Positions 6,439 through 7,224 of a stretch of DNA of 7,224 nt are shown here, piece after piece. Below the pieces are notes generated by a model, which saw only the letters and a program-made list of their open reading frames with translations, searched no databases and was not told where the DNA came from. Position numbers and translations under genes: made by a program. Each line of letters starts with the position of its first letter. Positions within the stretch are counted from its first letter, which is position 1. The stretch is taken from positions 353 to 7,576 of the forward strand of contig DCUH01000035.1 in assembly GCA_002327765.1 (NCBI GenBank), in the 5' to 3' direction. Source of the DNA: a bacterium UBA2219. GTDB taxonomy: Bacteria; Desulfobacterota; Deferrimicrobia; Deferrimicrobiales; Deferrimicrobiaceae.

Positions 6439-7224
6439 GTGACGCAAGGCACGGTGGTAGAGACGAATCTTGCCGGTTTGAAGCCGATAGGTCGCGGAAA
6501 AGTAAGGGATATCTACGAAGTGGACGGGAAGCTGCTCCTGGTGGCGTCCGACCGGCTTTCCGCCTTCGACGTGGTGCTCCCGGACGGGATTCCCGGGAAG
6601 GGCAAGGTGCTGACCCAGCTCTCCGCGTTCTGGTTCCGCATGCTCGAGGACATCGTTCCCAACCACATGATCTCGATCGACGTGGACGCGTTCCCGCAGG
6701 CGGCGCGGAAGCACGCGGAGACGCTGCGCGGCCGTTCCATGCTGTGCCGGAAGGCGCAGGCATTCCCGGTCGAGTGCGTCGTCCGGGGGTACCTGTCCGG
6801 CTCCGGGTGGGCGGAATACCGCCAGAGCGGCGAGGTCTGCGGGATCCCGCTGCCGAAGGGGCTGAAAGAATCGGACCGGCTGCCGGAGCCCGTGTTCACC
6901 CCCGCGACCAAGGAGGAGAAGGGGAAGCACGACGAGAACATCTCCTTCGAGCGGATGGCGGGGATCGTGGGGCGCGAGACGGCCGGGAAGGTCCGAGACA
7001 TCGCCGTCGGGCTCTACAGCAAGGCCGCGGCGTACGCGCTCTCGAGGGGGATCATCATCGCCGACACGAAGTTCGAGCTCGGGACGGTCGACGGGGAGCT
7101 GATCCTGATCGACGAGGCGCTCACCCCCGATTCCTCCAGGTTCTGGCCCGCCGACGACTACCGCCCCGGCGGCCCGCAGAAGAGCTTCGACAAGCAGTTC
7201 GTCCGCGACTACCTCGAGACGACG
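6439..7224 (+). CDS. purC: SAICAR synthase PurC, 3' end cut by the window
   Basis: Phosphoribosylaminoimidazole-succinocarboxamide synthase is the cytosolic enzyme that joins aspartate to CAIR using ATP in purine synthesis. The window holds 262 codons in frame. Landmarks are GRGKVRDIYE (18-27), the ATP-lid region, VASDRLSAFD (35-44), GIPGKGKVLTQLS (50-62), the family signature VVRGYLSGSGW (114-124), FTPATK (153-158), and the second signature IADTKFELG (207-215) followed by DEALTPDSSR (225-234). The sequence resembles the long form of about 295 residues rather than the shorter E. coli form, so about 30 residues are missing past the edge. The GTG start has GGAGG (6427-6431) seven bases upstream. 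It is on the same strand as the exporter genes but has a spacer and a likely promoter of its own. Confidence 0.95.
   Translation, partial: MTQGTVVETNLAGLKPIGRGKVRDIYEVDGKLLLVASDRLSAFDVVLPDGIPGKGKVLTQLSAFWFRMLEDIVPNHMISIDVDAFPQAARKHAETLRGRSMLCRKAQAFPVECVVRGYLSGSGWAEYRQSGEVCGIPLPKGLKESDRLPEPVFTPATKEEKGKHDENISFERMAGIVGRETAGKVRDIAVGLYSKAAAYALSRGIIIADTKFELGTVDGELILIDEALTPDSSRFWPADDYRPGGPQKSFDKQFVRDYLETT

Noticed and set aside
5120..6763. 547-residue open frame on the minus strand
   Set aside because: It is antisense to the second exporter and the purC start, with R/P-rich composition and no family motif; a shadow frame.

Overview
The window is 7.2 kb of G+C-rich bacterial DNA, densely coding on both strands. 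No mobile element, CRISPR array or phage gene is visible. The genes are mostly chromosomal housekeeping or cell-envelope functions. High G+C, a long-form PurC and an MdlA/MdlB-type exporter pair would fit an uncultured Deltaproteobacteria-like (Desulfobacterota/Desulfuromonadota) lineage, but that is a weak inference from general character; no marker gene here fixes the taxonomy.

Minus strand, 1-1826, transcribed right to left: queH (epoxyqueuosine reductase, last step of queuosine synthesis on tRNA) is followed, with a 4-base GTGA overlap, by a secreted PQQ-dependent sugar/sorbosone-dehydrogenase-like protein. The 5' half of a tRNA-Val(CAC) gene follows and is cut by the window edge. A good sigma70-like promoter for the tRNA lies across the stop codon of the dehydrogenase gene.

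Position 1827-1915 is a short, relatively A+T-rich divergent spacer with a direct repeat TTTTAAC in two copies 20 bases apart.

Plus strand, 1916-6370: a compact three-gene cluster of a polytopic site-2-protease-like M50 metallopeptidase and two half-size ABC exporters. The exporters form a textbook asymmetric heterodimer pair. The first has Asp in place of the catalytic Glu but an intact LSGGQ. The second has the catalytic Glu but a changed signature, LSMGQ. One ATP site is therefore predicted to be competent and one degenerate, as in MdlAB-, YheIH- or TM287/288-type transporters. The first exporter has no ATG, GTG or TTG start for its full-length N-terminus; the reading frame encoding its first membrane helix begins right at the protease stop codon.

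Plus strand, 6376-7224: a small A+T-rich promoter region followed by purC (SAICAR synthase, purine synthesis), in frame to the window end and missing about its last 30 residues.

None of the six protein genes has a convincing ATG start: the calls are GTG, TTG, TTG, unresolved (possibly ATC), GTG and GTG. I see no clearly novel system. The points most worth checking are the start of the first exporter and the tight linkage of an intramembrane protease to the exporter pair.
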